From positions 2,976,001 to 3,040,000 of the forward strand of contig NC_089393.1 of assembly GCF_003171515.1 (NCBI RefSeq): a stretch of DNA of 64,000 nt, given 5' to 3'. The notes below the pieces were generated by a model, which was given only the letters and a program-made list of their open reading frames with translations, was not told the origin of the DNA and ran no database searches. The stretch is from Pyrenophora tritici-repentis. Its lineage: Eukaryota > Ascomycota > Dothideomycetes > Pleosporales > Pleosporaceae. Positions 43,479 to 54,370 of this stretch are shown in pieces. Position 1 is the first letter of the stretch. The number at the start of each line of letters is the position of its first letter. Both the position numbers and the translations under genes were made by a program.

Positions 43479-45621
43479 GGGGTGGTTAGGATGGGGGAGA
43501 TGGGAGGGGATGTGGGATGTGGGAGGTGTGGGTGTTTGATAGGTGGCTTGCTTGGGAGGCGCTCGACATAGGAGATATGTTGGGCCTGAGTGATGGATGA
43601 TTTGCATATTTGTGATTATGATTGCATTATGTGGGATGAGGGATGATGGATAGAGGATAGAGGTAAATATAGCAGGGTTAGGGCGATATCCCGCACATGG
43701 CAGAGACAAAATTCCAGTATATTGTTCTTTCATGGTAGCTTCATGACTGATGAAGATTTCTTAGCGATGATAGTTCCATCTGTGCTGTGCTTTGCCGTTT
43801 CTTTCCTTTTCTTTTATAGCCCTCCAAAACCTTGTTTTTAGAAGAAGAAGAAGAAGAGGAGGAGGCTGGCGAGATGTGACTCGGTACACGACATCATCAC
43901 CAACATCATGAGCACCAGAGGATTCCAGAAGATGAAATGATTGATAAATTTGCCCTGTGAGCGAGAATAAAAAGCCCTGTTGCTGTTGCTGTTGCTATTC
44001 CCTACTCCTATTACACCTATCACGTATCAAACTGCACGTTTATACCCACCCACCTACTACTACTAGTCACACCGACCTCCGACCTCCCGGCTGACTGCGA
44101 CGTTATGTTACAAGCTCGAATCTCTCCCCTTCTTTCCCATTCACGAATTTACAACTCCTTCCCGTGTATCAGTGCGTTCGGGGAATGCGGGATGCGCATG
44201 TGGATGTGCGCCGTCTTCCCGCTGTGAGGACAAAGGAAATGCTGTCTGTGCTTTTGGTGCGGGTGCCACGCATGTTGTGAGTCGAGGGCTTGCGACGTCG
44301 CTGGTGTTGGTAAAGAAGCTTAGAAGTTATGGTGAGTGGTTTTCTGGGTTGGGTGTTGTGGGAGCGGCGGACGCGTGGGATTAGGGGGAGTCATGGGAAG
44401 GTGCGTGCGTGTGACGTCGTTGGTGAGCTATCGTAGGGTTTGCATCAAGATGGCTCAACTGTGTCTATTGCTTTAAGCGACTATTCATTCATATGTCGTA
44501 GCTTTTATCGATGTGGTTGATCGGTGCCGGGTGCGCGTAGCTACTGTAGTTGTTAGTCATCTTCGGGTACTAAGAAAGGCGCCCTCGGTGTGTGGTATGA
44601 GGATGAGTTTTTAGTTTATGGGATTAATACGATGACTGTCAGATATGAAGCATAAACACTGGAGTCATTTCTTCGCTTGATATAGAAGAGCGGTAGTCCC
44701 GGGGGTGCGCGAAGGGAAGAGGGTCGCCTAGATGTTAGTGGTAATGGGGAAATTGAGGTGGTCTTTACTGCAGCGTTACATGTACGGTATCATTGAGCTT
44801 CCAGAAGCTCCAGGCTGTAGATTTCATTGGTTCAGCGTCATTATCTAGCTTTATTCAACTTTGTGCCGATGTAAGTAACGGGAATTATACGAGAAAAGGG
44901 ATGTGGTGGGCATCCTAGAGTGGAAATGCTACGGGGAGACCTCACTGATTCCAGTTAGTTGTGGCTGAATTGTCCAATACAGGTGCGGCATAATTTCAAA
45001 TGACTTAGTTCCATCTTAATGGGATTTTGAGAGCCCCTGCAAAAATGGGAGGCTAAAATGTGTATCATACAGTCCGCTATATGTGTTGGTGGCACCCAGC
45101 CAGAGAAGCCAGAGTCATTGGATTATTAAGTTGAAGAGGTTACACACATAGCACTCTACGATTTTTCAGTATGACTCAATTGAAAGCAGCAAAGAGTAAC
45201 CCAATCTACAAACCAATTGACTCAATGTGATCCGAGAGAAGTGAATATGACTGAACGTGTGCACGTAGCAACAAAAGAGAAGACTCATTGACGGTAACAG
45301 AACGACACACATACTGTGAGCTAGGTTCAGTAGGTGGTGTAATCAGTGTTGTAAATGAAAGGAAGAGTCATGTATACACGTGCGTAGATGACTGGAAGCT
45401 GAACTTGGCATATTCTGAAAAGTATAAAAACCGTCGCAGATACCACTATCTTCTCTTTCCCATCACAACAATCATGCAAGATCACTAAAGCGAGCCACAA
45501 ACTTCAAATCACAAACTATTATTTACGAACTACATCTATAAATCCAATTATTAAACATCTTCCATCAGAAATCATGATGTCAAGCCTGAATGACAGCCAG
45601 ACCCCCACTGTCGCGTGAGTC
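43479..45621. other. Gene-poor intergenic region after LAA1
   Basis: About 2.1 kb. It holds a GAA-trinucleotide run at 43838-43860 and a GTTGCT run at about 43977-43997. A minus-strand frame of 61 codons (43838..44023) contains a hydrophobic stretch but ends in a poly-Phe repeat artefact and is not called. A pyrimidine-rich stretch at about 45440-45480 may be the promoter of the next gene. Confidence 0.35.
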
Positions 45622-46092
45622 ATGGTGAAAGACCAAGACGCCTTGACCTTATTTGGGCCTGTTCTCATACCATCCGAAAATGAGGACTTGGAGTCAAAAG
45701 CCGTTGCAGAGAAAATGACAAATACAAACTCACTCTATGACAACGAAATTCCTGCATCCATGCGGGCATATATCAAAGAGCGTGCGGCCACGGCTTGCAA
45801 AGATCTTTTCCACAACCCCGAGAAAGAAGTAACAATTCCAAAGTGGTATAAGGGGGAGAACGATGATGCAGAGGAGCAGGGGGAACCTGGGCTCCTTGAG
45901 GGGGATGATGCATTCAAAGCGACACTGATACAAGATAAAGAAGGTACGGGTGCGGACATGCTGCAGGAATACGGTATGCACGGTCGACAAACCGCATTTG
46001 CTGTCTGCGTAAGAGTCGTGCCGCGTCATATGTTCAGCAACTGGGACAGGCAGCTACGCGACCACGCGAAGGCGTCAATTCGCGAGAATTGA
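45622..46092 (+). CDS. Hypothetical protein, lineage-specific
   Basis: A frame of 156 residues beginning MVKDQDALTLFGPVLIPSEN. It is acidic in the middle (NDDAEEQGEPGLLEGDDA) and has Trp/Arg motifs at the end (NWDRQLRDHAKASIREN). No domain is recognised. An upstream ATG pair at 45573 opens a 14-codon frame ending at a GTGAGT site and might be a first exon. The reading frame at 46244-46522 downstream may be a further exon of the same gene; no decisive splice pair is visible between them. Confidence 0.45.
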   Translation: MVKDQDALTLFGPVLIPSENEDLESKAVAEKMTNTNSLYDNEIPASMRAYIKERAATACKDLFHNPEKEVTIPKWYKGENDDAEEQGEPGLLEGDDAFKATLIQDKEGTGADMLQEYGMHGRQTAFAVCVRVVPRHMFSNWDRQLRDHAKASIREN

Positions 46093-46181
46093 ATGGCGAT
46101 TTATCGGGGAACTGAGTGGGCGAAATCGTTGTTGTATTGAGAACCGCGAAGTGCTAGCTATATGGTGCAGGGTGCTGCCTA

Positions 46182-46244
46182 GAGGAGGCTAACCCTTAAG
46201 TAGAAGGAGCTAGTCCTATAAGAGGAGAGCTAACTGGTGAGAAG
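46182..46244. repeat. Three degenerate ~21-bp tandem copies
   Basis: Copies of the type TAGAGGAGGCTAACCC, TAGAAGGAGCTAGTCC and AGGAGAGCTAACTGG follow one another, about 21-22 nt apart. They lie between two hypothetical reading frames. Function unknown. Confidence 0.5.
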
Positions 46245-46522
46245 TGAATGCATGGAGACTGGCTTGCCCGGCCGACACGATTTATCCGAGTGGAACAGAT
46301 TATATGATGATGCCGCCCAAGGTCCCTACCAAATTGTTCAAGACACGCGAGGAGGCCATAGATCATGTTAAGAAGGAATACATTACACACGAAGAGAATT
46401 TCAACAGAAATCTAAGAGTCGTGGAATCTGTGTATCATGAGCTTTACGTTGAGTACCCGGCCAATGGGCAGGAATTCACAGTGGTTACTATAAGAGGATT
46501 CAATTTCAGCCAGTTTCAGAGG

Positions 46523-49500
46523 CATACTTGTCAACGAGCGAGCCGGCTCGCTCAGCTCGCTCGGCTTGGACGTTTTGACCAAGCCGAATGAGCTGAGCGC
46601 GCAGTGCGCGCTTGCAAGCCGAGCGAGCTTAGGGATAGGCGCTCGCTCAGTCAGCTTGCTTAGCTTGGTTGGATGGAGCGGTTGGAAACTTGGGGCTGAA
46701 GGACTTGGTGGAGGGGCAATCTCACGATGATTTTTAGGTGTAGTGCGTAAGTTCGAAACCTAGTTATAACCTAAAATACACTCTTTTTTGCTATATTTCT
46801 AGCAAATAAGCTACTAAACTTCCGGCTAACGGCCTGGCAACAATATTCTCCTTCTGCGACACTTCACTTACTACTTATCACCCACCACACTCACCTATAC
46901 TCCACCAACGCGTCTCTATTTGCAGCTATTATCTACCTCGCCGTTGCTATAATGCCAGCAAAAAGAACATGCGTTAATGCTCTAGAAATCGCGACAACTT
47001 CGAAGCGCCCTAGAGTCGCAGCGCGTCATCGCGGGACTGCCAGCCAACCTGTGCTAGTCGATACTCAGCCATTCTCACCATCTCCACCTCCTCCACCGCT
47101 GTCGCCGCGTCAAGCTCTCGTTGCCGCGCCACAAGCACCAAATTTTGAAGCGACCCTCCGAGAGTCGCGCGCCGAAGAGACGATCATCCCACCACCTAAG
47201 GGCAGCGAGCATGCCACTGTTGCAGCTTCAGGAGCAGCTAGCGAGGCTGTCGACAAGGGTTTCGTATAGGTAGAGGACAAATACGACGGCTTTAATTAGA
47301 GTCGCTACCCAAAGCACTGCAAGCCGCCCACATCACTTTCGAACCGAGCAAGCTGGGTATACAGCCATGGCTATCGCATCGCCTTGCGCAGCAACGTCGC
47401 AAAAGTTACGTGGATCTGCCACTATTGCTATAAGCACAAGTTCACTACTGTTGGCCGTGGCATACATAACGTCTCGCAGTCTCCATCAGCGCCAGCACGT
47501 CATCTCGGAGAAGACAAGAAAGTTCATGGCTTGAAGCCTCCAAGTAAGCGCACTACCGTCGCTCCTCGGAAAGAAACTCTCCTCGAACGCGCCCTTCAGA
47601 AGGGCTGCTCTTAGGCTGTTGCCAACGAGCTTACCAACTTCAATATACAAGAGTTTAGGCTTGCGGCCGTTACCTAGCTCGTCGAAAACAACCTCCCACT
47701 CTCACAATTCGAATCATCGTCTTTTCGCAATATGATATAATTAGCTAGCGTAGAGGCAGAACGAGCCTTGTGGGCATCTTATAACAGCGTCTCACGATAC
47801 GTTATACGCCTGTACAACTACCTGTTACTAAAGGTTATCGCAAGCCTTTCAGAATCAATGAGCAAAGTCTATGTAAGCTTTGACGGATGGACGACAAAAG
47901 GTGGCAAGCGCGGTTACTTAGGTATCGTCGCCCACTACGTTGATAGCTCTGGCGAGCTCAGGGACTTGCCTATTGCGCTCCCACAACTGACAGGTGCCTA
48001 CACCGGCGAGGCTATGGCTGAGGTCGTGATGGCAATATTCAAGCAGTTCGAAATCACTGTGGGCAAGCTCGGTTACTTCGTCCTCGACAACGCACATAAC
48101 AACAACACCACGATTAACACTCTCGCCTTGCAGATAGGCTTTAGCGCTACTGAGCGTCGCCTTCGCTGCGGTCCTTATACGCTTAATCTCATTGGCCAGA
48201 TGCTACTCTGGGGTGAGGAGAAAGAGTCCTACGACAACGAGGAGACTGAGCGCGTGAACGAAGCTGAGAATATGGCTACTTGGCGAGGCGATGGACCATT
48301 AGGAGTGCTTGTCGCGGTTATTAACTACATCAAAACACCACAACAGTACGCTCTTTTTGAGAAGTATCAGAAGCTCGCTATTAGGGACCAGCCTGTCAAC
48401 GCGCCAACAGAACAGCACAAAATCAAGGAGCCCGTTAAGCTAGTTGTTACTCGCTATAACTCTTACGTTTCGTGTTTTAAGCGCGCTGTTGAGTTGTAAT
48501 TAGCGGTTAATAGGTACGCCAACTACCATATTTAGAAGATTGAAACTGAAGACGCGTACGCCCGAAGTCGTAACAACAAGCTGCCTGCAGCGCCGGATTG
48601 GATGAGGTCTGATGGGATCAATGCCCATGACTGGCAGGTGATTGCTGAGTATATTGATGTGCTTAGGCCACTAAAACAAGCTACAAAACGGCTTGAAGGC
48701 CGCGGCAAAAGCGGTGCTTTTGGAGCAATCGCTGAGGTTATTCTAGTATTTGAATACTTACTTGGAGTCTATGAGGACCGCTTGCAAAGCTATGAAGACG
48801 TCATTTATGATGAGCATACAGAGTCACCCGAAGACCACCTTGCTATCAACCTCCGCGCTGCCCTAGTTAAAGCCCGCGAGTACTACAACAAGCTCGACCT
48901 CTCGCCAGCTTACTATGCTGCTATAATCCTTCATCCTCGCTACAAAAGCTACCTTGACGCAGCGTGGGCGGATAAGCCTGATTGGCTAGAGAGCAGCAAC
49001 CGCAAGTTTCAACATTTGTGGGCGGAGTACAAAAGCTTACCGAAGCCGCGCTTACGCTCTAAAGTTAGGCACAATGATATAGAAGACGCTATTAACAGCT
49101 TTATTAAGCCGGCAGGGCTTACGGAGAACGAGGAGGATGAATATGAGGCTTAGAAACGCAGCGAACCGATCGCTAGCGAGGGCGTCGACCCTATAAAATA
49201 CTGGGTAGGACTCCGCGATCGCTACCCCAGCCTTAGCAAATTTGCTATCGACATGCTATCAATCCCAGGCTCAAGCTGTGAGTGTGAGCGCTTATTCAGC
49301 GAGCTGGGTGACCTCCTCGAGCCCCGTCGGCGCAGCATTTCTCCGCAACTTCTAGCAGCAATACAGTGCGATCGACGATGGATAAGAGCTAGATTTGGCA
49401 GTGGTGAGGTGCCTGTAAAGGAGGCTATCAGCGATGAGGAGATGGACGCGAAATACGGTGTACATAAGTGGGATATTAGCTGAGAAACTCAACACCAAGG

Positions 49501-49663
49501 TTTCTATATAACTTTCCTAATCGGGACTGAGCCCATCAAGCCGAGCGAGCTGACAGCCCTGTTTCAGCCAATCCGAGCGAGCCGAGCGAGCTGCTGGCCT
49601 CCGCTCAATTGGCTGAGCAAGCCAATTGGCTGAGCTCGCTCAGCTTGCTCATTGACATCTGTG
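46523..49663 (+). mobile_element. hAT transposon, 3,141 bp, inactivated
   Basis: The element is flanked by a perfect 8-bp direct repeat, TTCAGAGG, at 46515-46522 and 49664-49671, the duplication length of the hAT superfamily. Its ends are imperfect inverted repeats (about 21 bp) sharing TGTCAA, GAGC and AGC. Both sub-terminal regions (about 46532-46670 and 49535-49650) are packed with GAGCGAGC/GCTCGCTC motifs in both orientations, typical of transposase-binding repeats. The interior holds one long transposase frame with eight stop codons. Confidence 0.92.
46952..49483 (+). pseudogene. hAT transposase with eight in-frame stop codons
   Basis: A single frame of about 843 codons, MPAKRTCVNALEIATTSKRP to YGVHKWDIS, without any frameshift. 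It is interrupted by stops at 47267, 47297, 47612, 47675, 47738, 48497, 48533 and 49151: six TAG, two TAA and no TGA. All are consistent with C-to-T changes in CAG/CAA. Domains: Pro-rich N-terminus; BED-type zinc finger (WICHYCYKHKFT ... RHLGEDKKVHG); RNase H-like core starting SKVYVSFDGWTTKGGKRGYL with LDNAHNNNTT; and the C-terminal dimerisation motif LSIPGSSCECERLFSELGDL. The Asp residues of FDGW and LDNA would be two of the catalytic acids. The pattern points to RIP-type inactivation. Confidence 0.92.
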
Positions 49664-49692
49664 TTCAGAGGGAATCCTGGGAAGGATTTTAG

Positions 49693-51869
49693 GAAGTAGA
49701 ATAGCTGTATGGTAGGATATTCCGACGTAGAGTCTTGTTGCAAAGTTCGTAGTGTATAGACATAGAATGTATACCTGCTATATAACTACACTTGGCAAGA
49801 TCTATATGCGATTAAGTCGAGACAGGGCGACGCTAATTCATGTGGAAAAATGATAACCTCAGCTGTTGCAATTAACGCTCAGATCGATAGTACCTATGAC
49901 ACGCCCTAGAGAACTTTCAATCGCCTGATTTTGACAAGAACTTTTCCAAGCTTACTTCAACTTTTTTCCTTATGATGCGCAACAATGCTGCACTGTTTAC
50001 ATCAATCACTACGCGTATGATTGTATATTTATATACAAATATCTGCACATCTAGACTTCTATATATCAATAAGAATAACAAAAACCAGTCTAGCCTTTAT
50101 CCACCCCCGTAGCTTTTAGCAGGCCGCGAGGGTGTGGCTGTACAAACTTGACCCAGTAATAGATTTAGCAAGTTGTGAGATGTTTTCTGTTCATCTAAAG
50201 ACAATAGCCCGAAATGAATCTACGCTCACCATTCATGCATATATTCCATCCTTGGCGTACTAAACGAAAGAATCATCGATTACATGATCTATTACATGAT
50301 CTCGACGAGAGCTCTACCGAGATTTTTCACTCTTACTTTATGTTTTTATTGGCTGGCTGCAAGCTCTAGCGCATTCGCCATCTTTCATGATGTAAGTCTT
50401 TAGTAAGTACTTGCATGCAGCCTCCCTCCCTCCCAGCGACATCAAAGACAACAAGTAACTAAGACGAGGCGCTGCCGTAGCAACACAAAGTTTTGGGTTC
50501 CGCACAGACGATCGATTCTACTAAATTCGTCTACTTTCGCATACTGGCGAATAGCTATACATCGGACTTTGTTTTCATTCAGTCCTACACATTAAATCAC
50601 TCAAACTGCGACGTGGAGGGAACATAATTTTTGCCAGCCTGAGACGTCGACTCGCAATACCTAGTGAAGATGCACTTTGATCGTCGGCAATAAGGCGGGC
50701 GGACTATTTCCGGCGTCTATGGATTGCTTTGTTGGCTGACTTGAGACCAACAGACAGCGATGACAACCATGTGGAGACCCGTCAATTCCATCGGTTCTCT
50801 TCCAAGTCTTGGACGACTGTCACAAACCTACCGGCAACGTCTATGCGCAGAACAGAGGATTTTGTAGCGTTATAACTAAGCGAAACTTTAGTTTTCCTAG
50901 TCCTCTAAGTATATCTTTACAGCGGCATGTAGAAGATCTTCCCCTCTTTCGATCGATCTGTGTTGCCTCAATCTCCGGCTGGCGGCCCGTTTACTGTAAG
51001 CAGGAAAGTCAAGCGAACTTCTGGTTACGATGGCTGAGCCAAGAAAAAGAACCTTCTCTTGTGCTTCTAGAATCGCTCTTAGGTGCAATTTATCTGAGCA
51101 CATGAATGTAGTACATTATGGCCGCTAGTATATACAACTAGTTCTTCACTATGCGCAACGCAGTCAGTTCCTAGATGGCAAGCAAATCGATCGTGATCTA
51201 CATCCACACCGGTACAGGACATCAGGTCGGCGCATGAGTTGGAGTATGCTGACCGCTCAAGCCAAGCTTCCCGCCATGAACGCGCGTTCCCATGAACATG
51301 ATATGTACTATGAGGCTGAAGTATCCACTGGCGACCACAGTAAACGACTCAATACCAGGGTAGCATCCTTGGCGGACCAAACTGAAGAACCATCGATTAC
51401 ATGATTTTGACGAGAGTTCTACAGGAAAACTCCAGTGTAACTGCAACCTCTCAAGTTCTGTTACATGTACATGCACTTGTCACCTGAGACATTTGATCTA
51501 TAATGCTAACATCATGATTAATCCGAAGTAGGGACATCGCGGGGTAAATCGTACTGATTTTGAAAAGCGCATCAGATGTAAGCTTTCCTATGTGATGTCA
51601 CCGCAAGCACGGGCTATGTTTGGAACCACAATGCGCTCATCCAAGAGGAAGGAACACTGAGGATCGATATACCCCACCCGTGTTGATTCGCGAAGAAGGT
51701 ATGGCGATGTAAGAGTGAATAGTAACATACAAAGATGTAGAACCTCCCCATGTTCCCTTCGTTCTTTCCCCAAGCCATTCGAATTCGAACGGAGCCTTCA
51801 ACAGGAAGATTTGCGCAAAGATACCTCTACACTCAAACACCATATTCGACCCGCTCTTTCATCTTTACC
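49693..51869. other. Intergenic region without recognisable genes
   Basis: About 2.2 kb, AT-rich in its first part. A 98-codon frame at 50809..51105 lacks recognisable content and is not called. A sequence of the type CGATTACATGAT...GACGAGAG...CTAC occurs both at about 50275-50315 and at 51393-51422, suggesting a small diverged duplication. Confidence 0.35.
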
Positions 51870-52360
51870 ATGTTGCTCGTAAATTTGATCTCACTTGCCG
51901 TTTTTGCTGCTTCGGTATCTGCCAAAGCCGGCCCCTCTGGAGTTGCCTGGATATGGAGCCATAGTCGCTTCCAAGAGGGGGAAGAGGGTAACTGCCGCAC
52001 AGACCAGCGTCGCGAGTGTGGAGAACAGAATGTTTGCTATGTGGTGTCGTAAGTAGTTTATCGTATCACTTTGAAACACACATTGCTAATTCGCTATCAG
52101 AAGCAGCCCCGAGGAAAGCATGCGGGCCCCTAGCAACGACCCTCCCCCTGGACAGGGGGAGAACTATGCCTGCGATACTATGAAAAGTCCGCCTTGTTCG
52201 TGCCAGACGGGTAACCGTACTGAGACGGGTGTCCAACTGAATGGGTATGTCGTTCTATGGGGAACTATCACCGCTTCCGTTATTGACACTATACAGAAAC
52301 CTTTTTGGATACACTTGTTTATGCACTGTCCAGCGACCAAGCATGTATGGCCAGAAGTGA
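51870..52360 (+). CDS. Small secreted cysteine-rich protein, candidate effector 1
   Basis: Three exons: 51870..52048, 52101..52244 and 52297..52360; 128 residues. Both 52-nt introns have GT/AG borders and the joined frame is clean. The N-terminus MLLVNLISLAVFAASVSAKA is a clear signal peptide. The mature part has eight cysteines: three in NCRTDQRRECGEQNVC, three in the ACDTMKSPPCSC segment and two in YTCLCT. No family is recognised. Small size, signal peptide and even cysteine number fit an apoplastic effector or antimicrobial-like protein; role is inference. It lies 2.2 kb from the hAT insertion and begins a run of five secreted-protein genes. Confidence 0.75.
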
Positions 52361-53757
52361 AGGCGAACTGCGGGCATATTGTCCACAATACCTGTCAGGC
52401 TTTCTTCCACTACGGAAGGCATTGTCTAGTTCAATTATTTTCGAGGGCCGAATGTTGATGGTGGGAAGAGGCGAATGTTTGCATTGGACGTGATCTAGAG
52501 GATACAAAGGCAGGGGTCAAGCGTGACCGATTGAAGGTACCAAAACTTGCAACTGCTTAGAAGGTTGTGCTCGATAGCCGTCATAATATACTCTCAGTTC
52601 GAACTACATGCACTGCGATCGATGGGCTATGGAGCTCCCAACGTGAAGTTTGGTTTCTTGTATCAGCGAGCGACCCTGCAAAGCAGCCGTATGATATAGG
52701 CCAGGGGTTCTCTTCGATCGCAAATTTGCTGCGTCGATGTAACAGTATAATTTACACATAGAACTGTTGGGAGACATGTTCATCAATGCAGATTCACAGT
52801 TAGTCTCGTCAATACATACGATCGGGCGCAAGTTGAGGGCGCTGTGAACGCTGGAGTTTTCTTGGTCATGGAGCTACGGGAAAACTACTGATTTGTGTTC
52901 TGGTACTTTCCGCTATGGTATCTTGATACGATACCAAATTGTTGATGCGATTGGAAACCAATACTCAGCGAAAGCTTTGGGGGTGAGGTTATTGGGCGGG
53001 GCTACACAGGAGTTTCTACCTCTACCATACGACCTGATGAATGAATAAGGAGATATGAAGCTTGAACTGTGAGAGCAAGTGAGTTCTTCCCCTAACCTAT
53101 GAGCTAGTATATGCACAAACTCGCCAACGTTGTTAACCTAGTGAACTCGGTGTAGTGGTCATCGAAAAGTTCATGAGTAGTCGAAACAGTCATAACGCGG
53201 ATAGCCATGTAAATATCATGAATTGAACCATCGCCATTGTCTAATTTTTTTAATAGTCTATCATCTATATGCAAGAACCCATGAAATGCGACTGAGAATA
53301 CACAAGACTTTTATAAAAATGTTTTCCATGAATCAAAGGTCAAAGTGTTTGGGAGAGCGGCGAAAATATGGTATCGGTGGCTTGGTAGGATCGTGGCGTT
53401 CAGATCGAGGGAAAAGGACGATGACGGGATTGGTGGTTTGTTTGGTGGGTCTCGATCTCGATCCGACGATATCGTTTCCGTGGGTAGTGGTCTGGCGTGA
53501 TTCCCCCAACGCATCTGGTACTTCCGTTCTTCATTGATTTTTGAACTCAAAGCGATGTATTCGTCCCTGTCGTTGTTTCGTTAGTAGATGATTAGATGGA
53601 AGTGGCTGCTGGGTGGTCTAGAAACCAATATAAACTTACAAGTATATCTCCAAATCATTTACACTCAGCCCCCTTGTATGGGTTAGAGACCGTGCACATA
53701 CACCCTTGCCTTTGTAAAAAATTAGCCATGATGCCAATCAAGATTCACAGCATAATC
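52361..53757. other. Intergenic between secreted-protein genes
   Basis: About 1.4 kb. No reading frame with recognisable content; no transposon ends seen. Confidence 0.35.
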
Positions 53758-54024
53758 TTACTTTGTGTTAACCGCGACACCTCCGGTCCGTTCGCACAGA
53801 GCCTTGCATTCTGCGTCGGGCGCTAAAGTGCAGAACTGTTGCATGTAGAAACCATTCTTTACGCAACCAATTTTAAATTCCGACGGCAGGCCTCGCTGAC
53901 ATTTTTCTAATGCCGATGCACAGCATTCTTGATTAAACCATGGGTTGAGAGGGCTGGTGATGGAGTAATCTTGGCAATGTGCCAAGCTCATAAGCGCAAA
54001 CACCAGAAGGGACCGTGGGTTCAT
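53758..54024 (-). CDS. Small secreted cysteine-rich protein, candidate effector 2 (tandem paralogue)
   Basis: Start taken at ATG 54022-54024 (MNPRSLLVFALMSLAHCQDY), which aligns with the start of the neighbouring paralogue; an in-frame ATG four codons upstream (54034-54036) is possible. 88 residues with a signal peptide. The mature part has the pattern CC-x6-C-x11-C-x10-C-x7-C-x3-C, then ERTGGVAVNTK. The stop lies in AAAGTAAGA, which resembles a splice donor, so a further exon is possible. The next gene upstream has the same cysteine frame. No known family is recognised. It is probably secreted and disulfide-rich. Confidence 0.72.
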   Translation of the reverse strand: MNPRSLLVFALMSLAHCQDYSITSPLNPWFNQECCASALEKCQRGLPSEFKIGCVKNGFYMQQFCTLAPDAECKALCERTGGVAVNTK

Positions 54025-54370
54025 GATTGATAACATATTTGTGATAGCTACACAATTGTAGGTAGAGAATAAGATAATGGTGTGGAAGGGGATAGTGTAG
54101 GAGAAAAGTGTGAGAAAAAGCTGGAGGCGTAACGTGCATCTTAAAATAGCCCATGTGTTGTGTTGGAGAGCACGGTTGTTCAATTTCTCAGGTAGTGCTG
54201 ACATTGTCAAACGCAAATGTTATTTTTAACTAAAGTTTATACTATAATTAACTTTGGAATCACCCAATATAAAGGAAGGAATATGAATGTTGCAGCTTAC
54301 AGAAACGTCACTAGATCAACAGTCCGCCCTTGGAGACTCAGGGTTACCCACTGAGCATAAACAACCAAGT

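Larger units (their letters stand above)
46244..49692 (+). pseudogene. Hypothetical gene end split by the hAT insertion
   Basis: The left part (46244..46522) encodes PPKVPTKLFKTREEAIDHVK and VYHELYVEYPANGQEFTVVT up to FNFSQFQR, then enters the transposon. If the element and one copy of its 8-bp duplication are taken away, the frame continues as ESWEGF and stops at 49690-49692. The insertion therefore sits six codons before the ancestral stop. The true start is unknown; the first in-frame codons may belong to an exon. The present transcript would instead read into the element and stop at about 46591 with a Gln/Ala/Arg-rich tail. No family is recognised. Confidence 0.6.

Noticed and set aside
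43838..44023. Minus-strand 61-codon frame with a hydrophobic stretch
   Set aside because: It ends in poly-Phe from a GAA repeat and begins in a GTTGCT repeat; no small-protein family is recognised.
46740..46775. GTTCGAAAC sequence resembling a tRNA B box
   Set aside because: No matching A box or cloverleaf arms; it lies inside the hAT element.
50809..51105. 98-codon plus-strand frame
   Set aside because: No signal peptide, domain or splice context; an equally long frame exists on the other strand.
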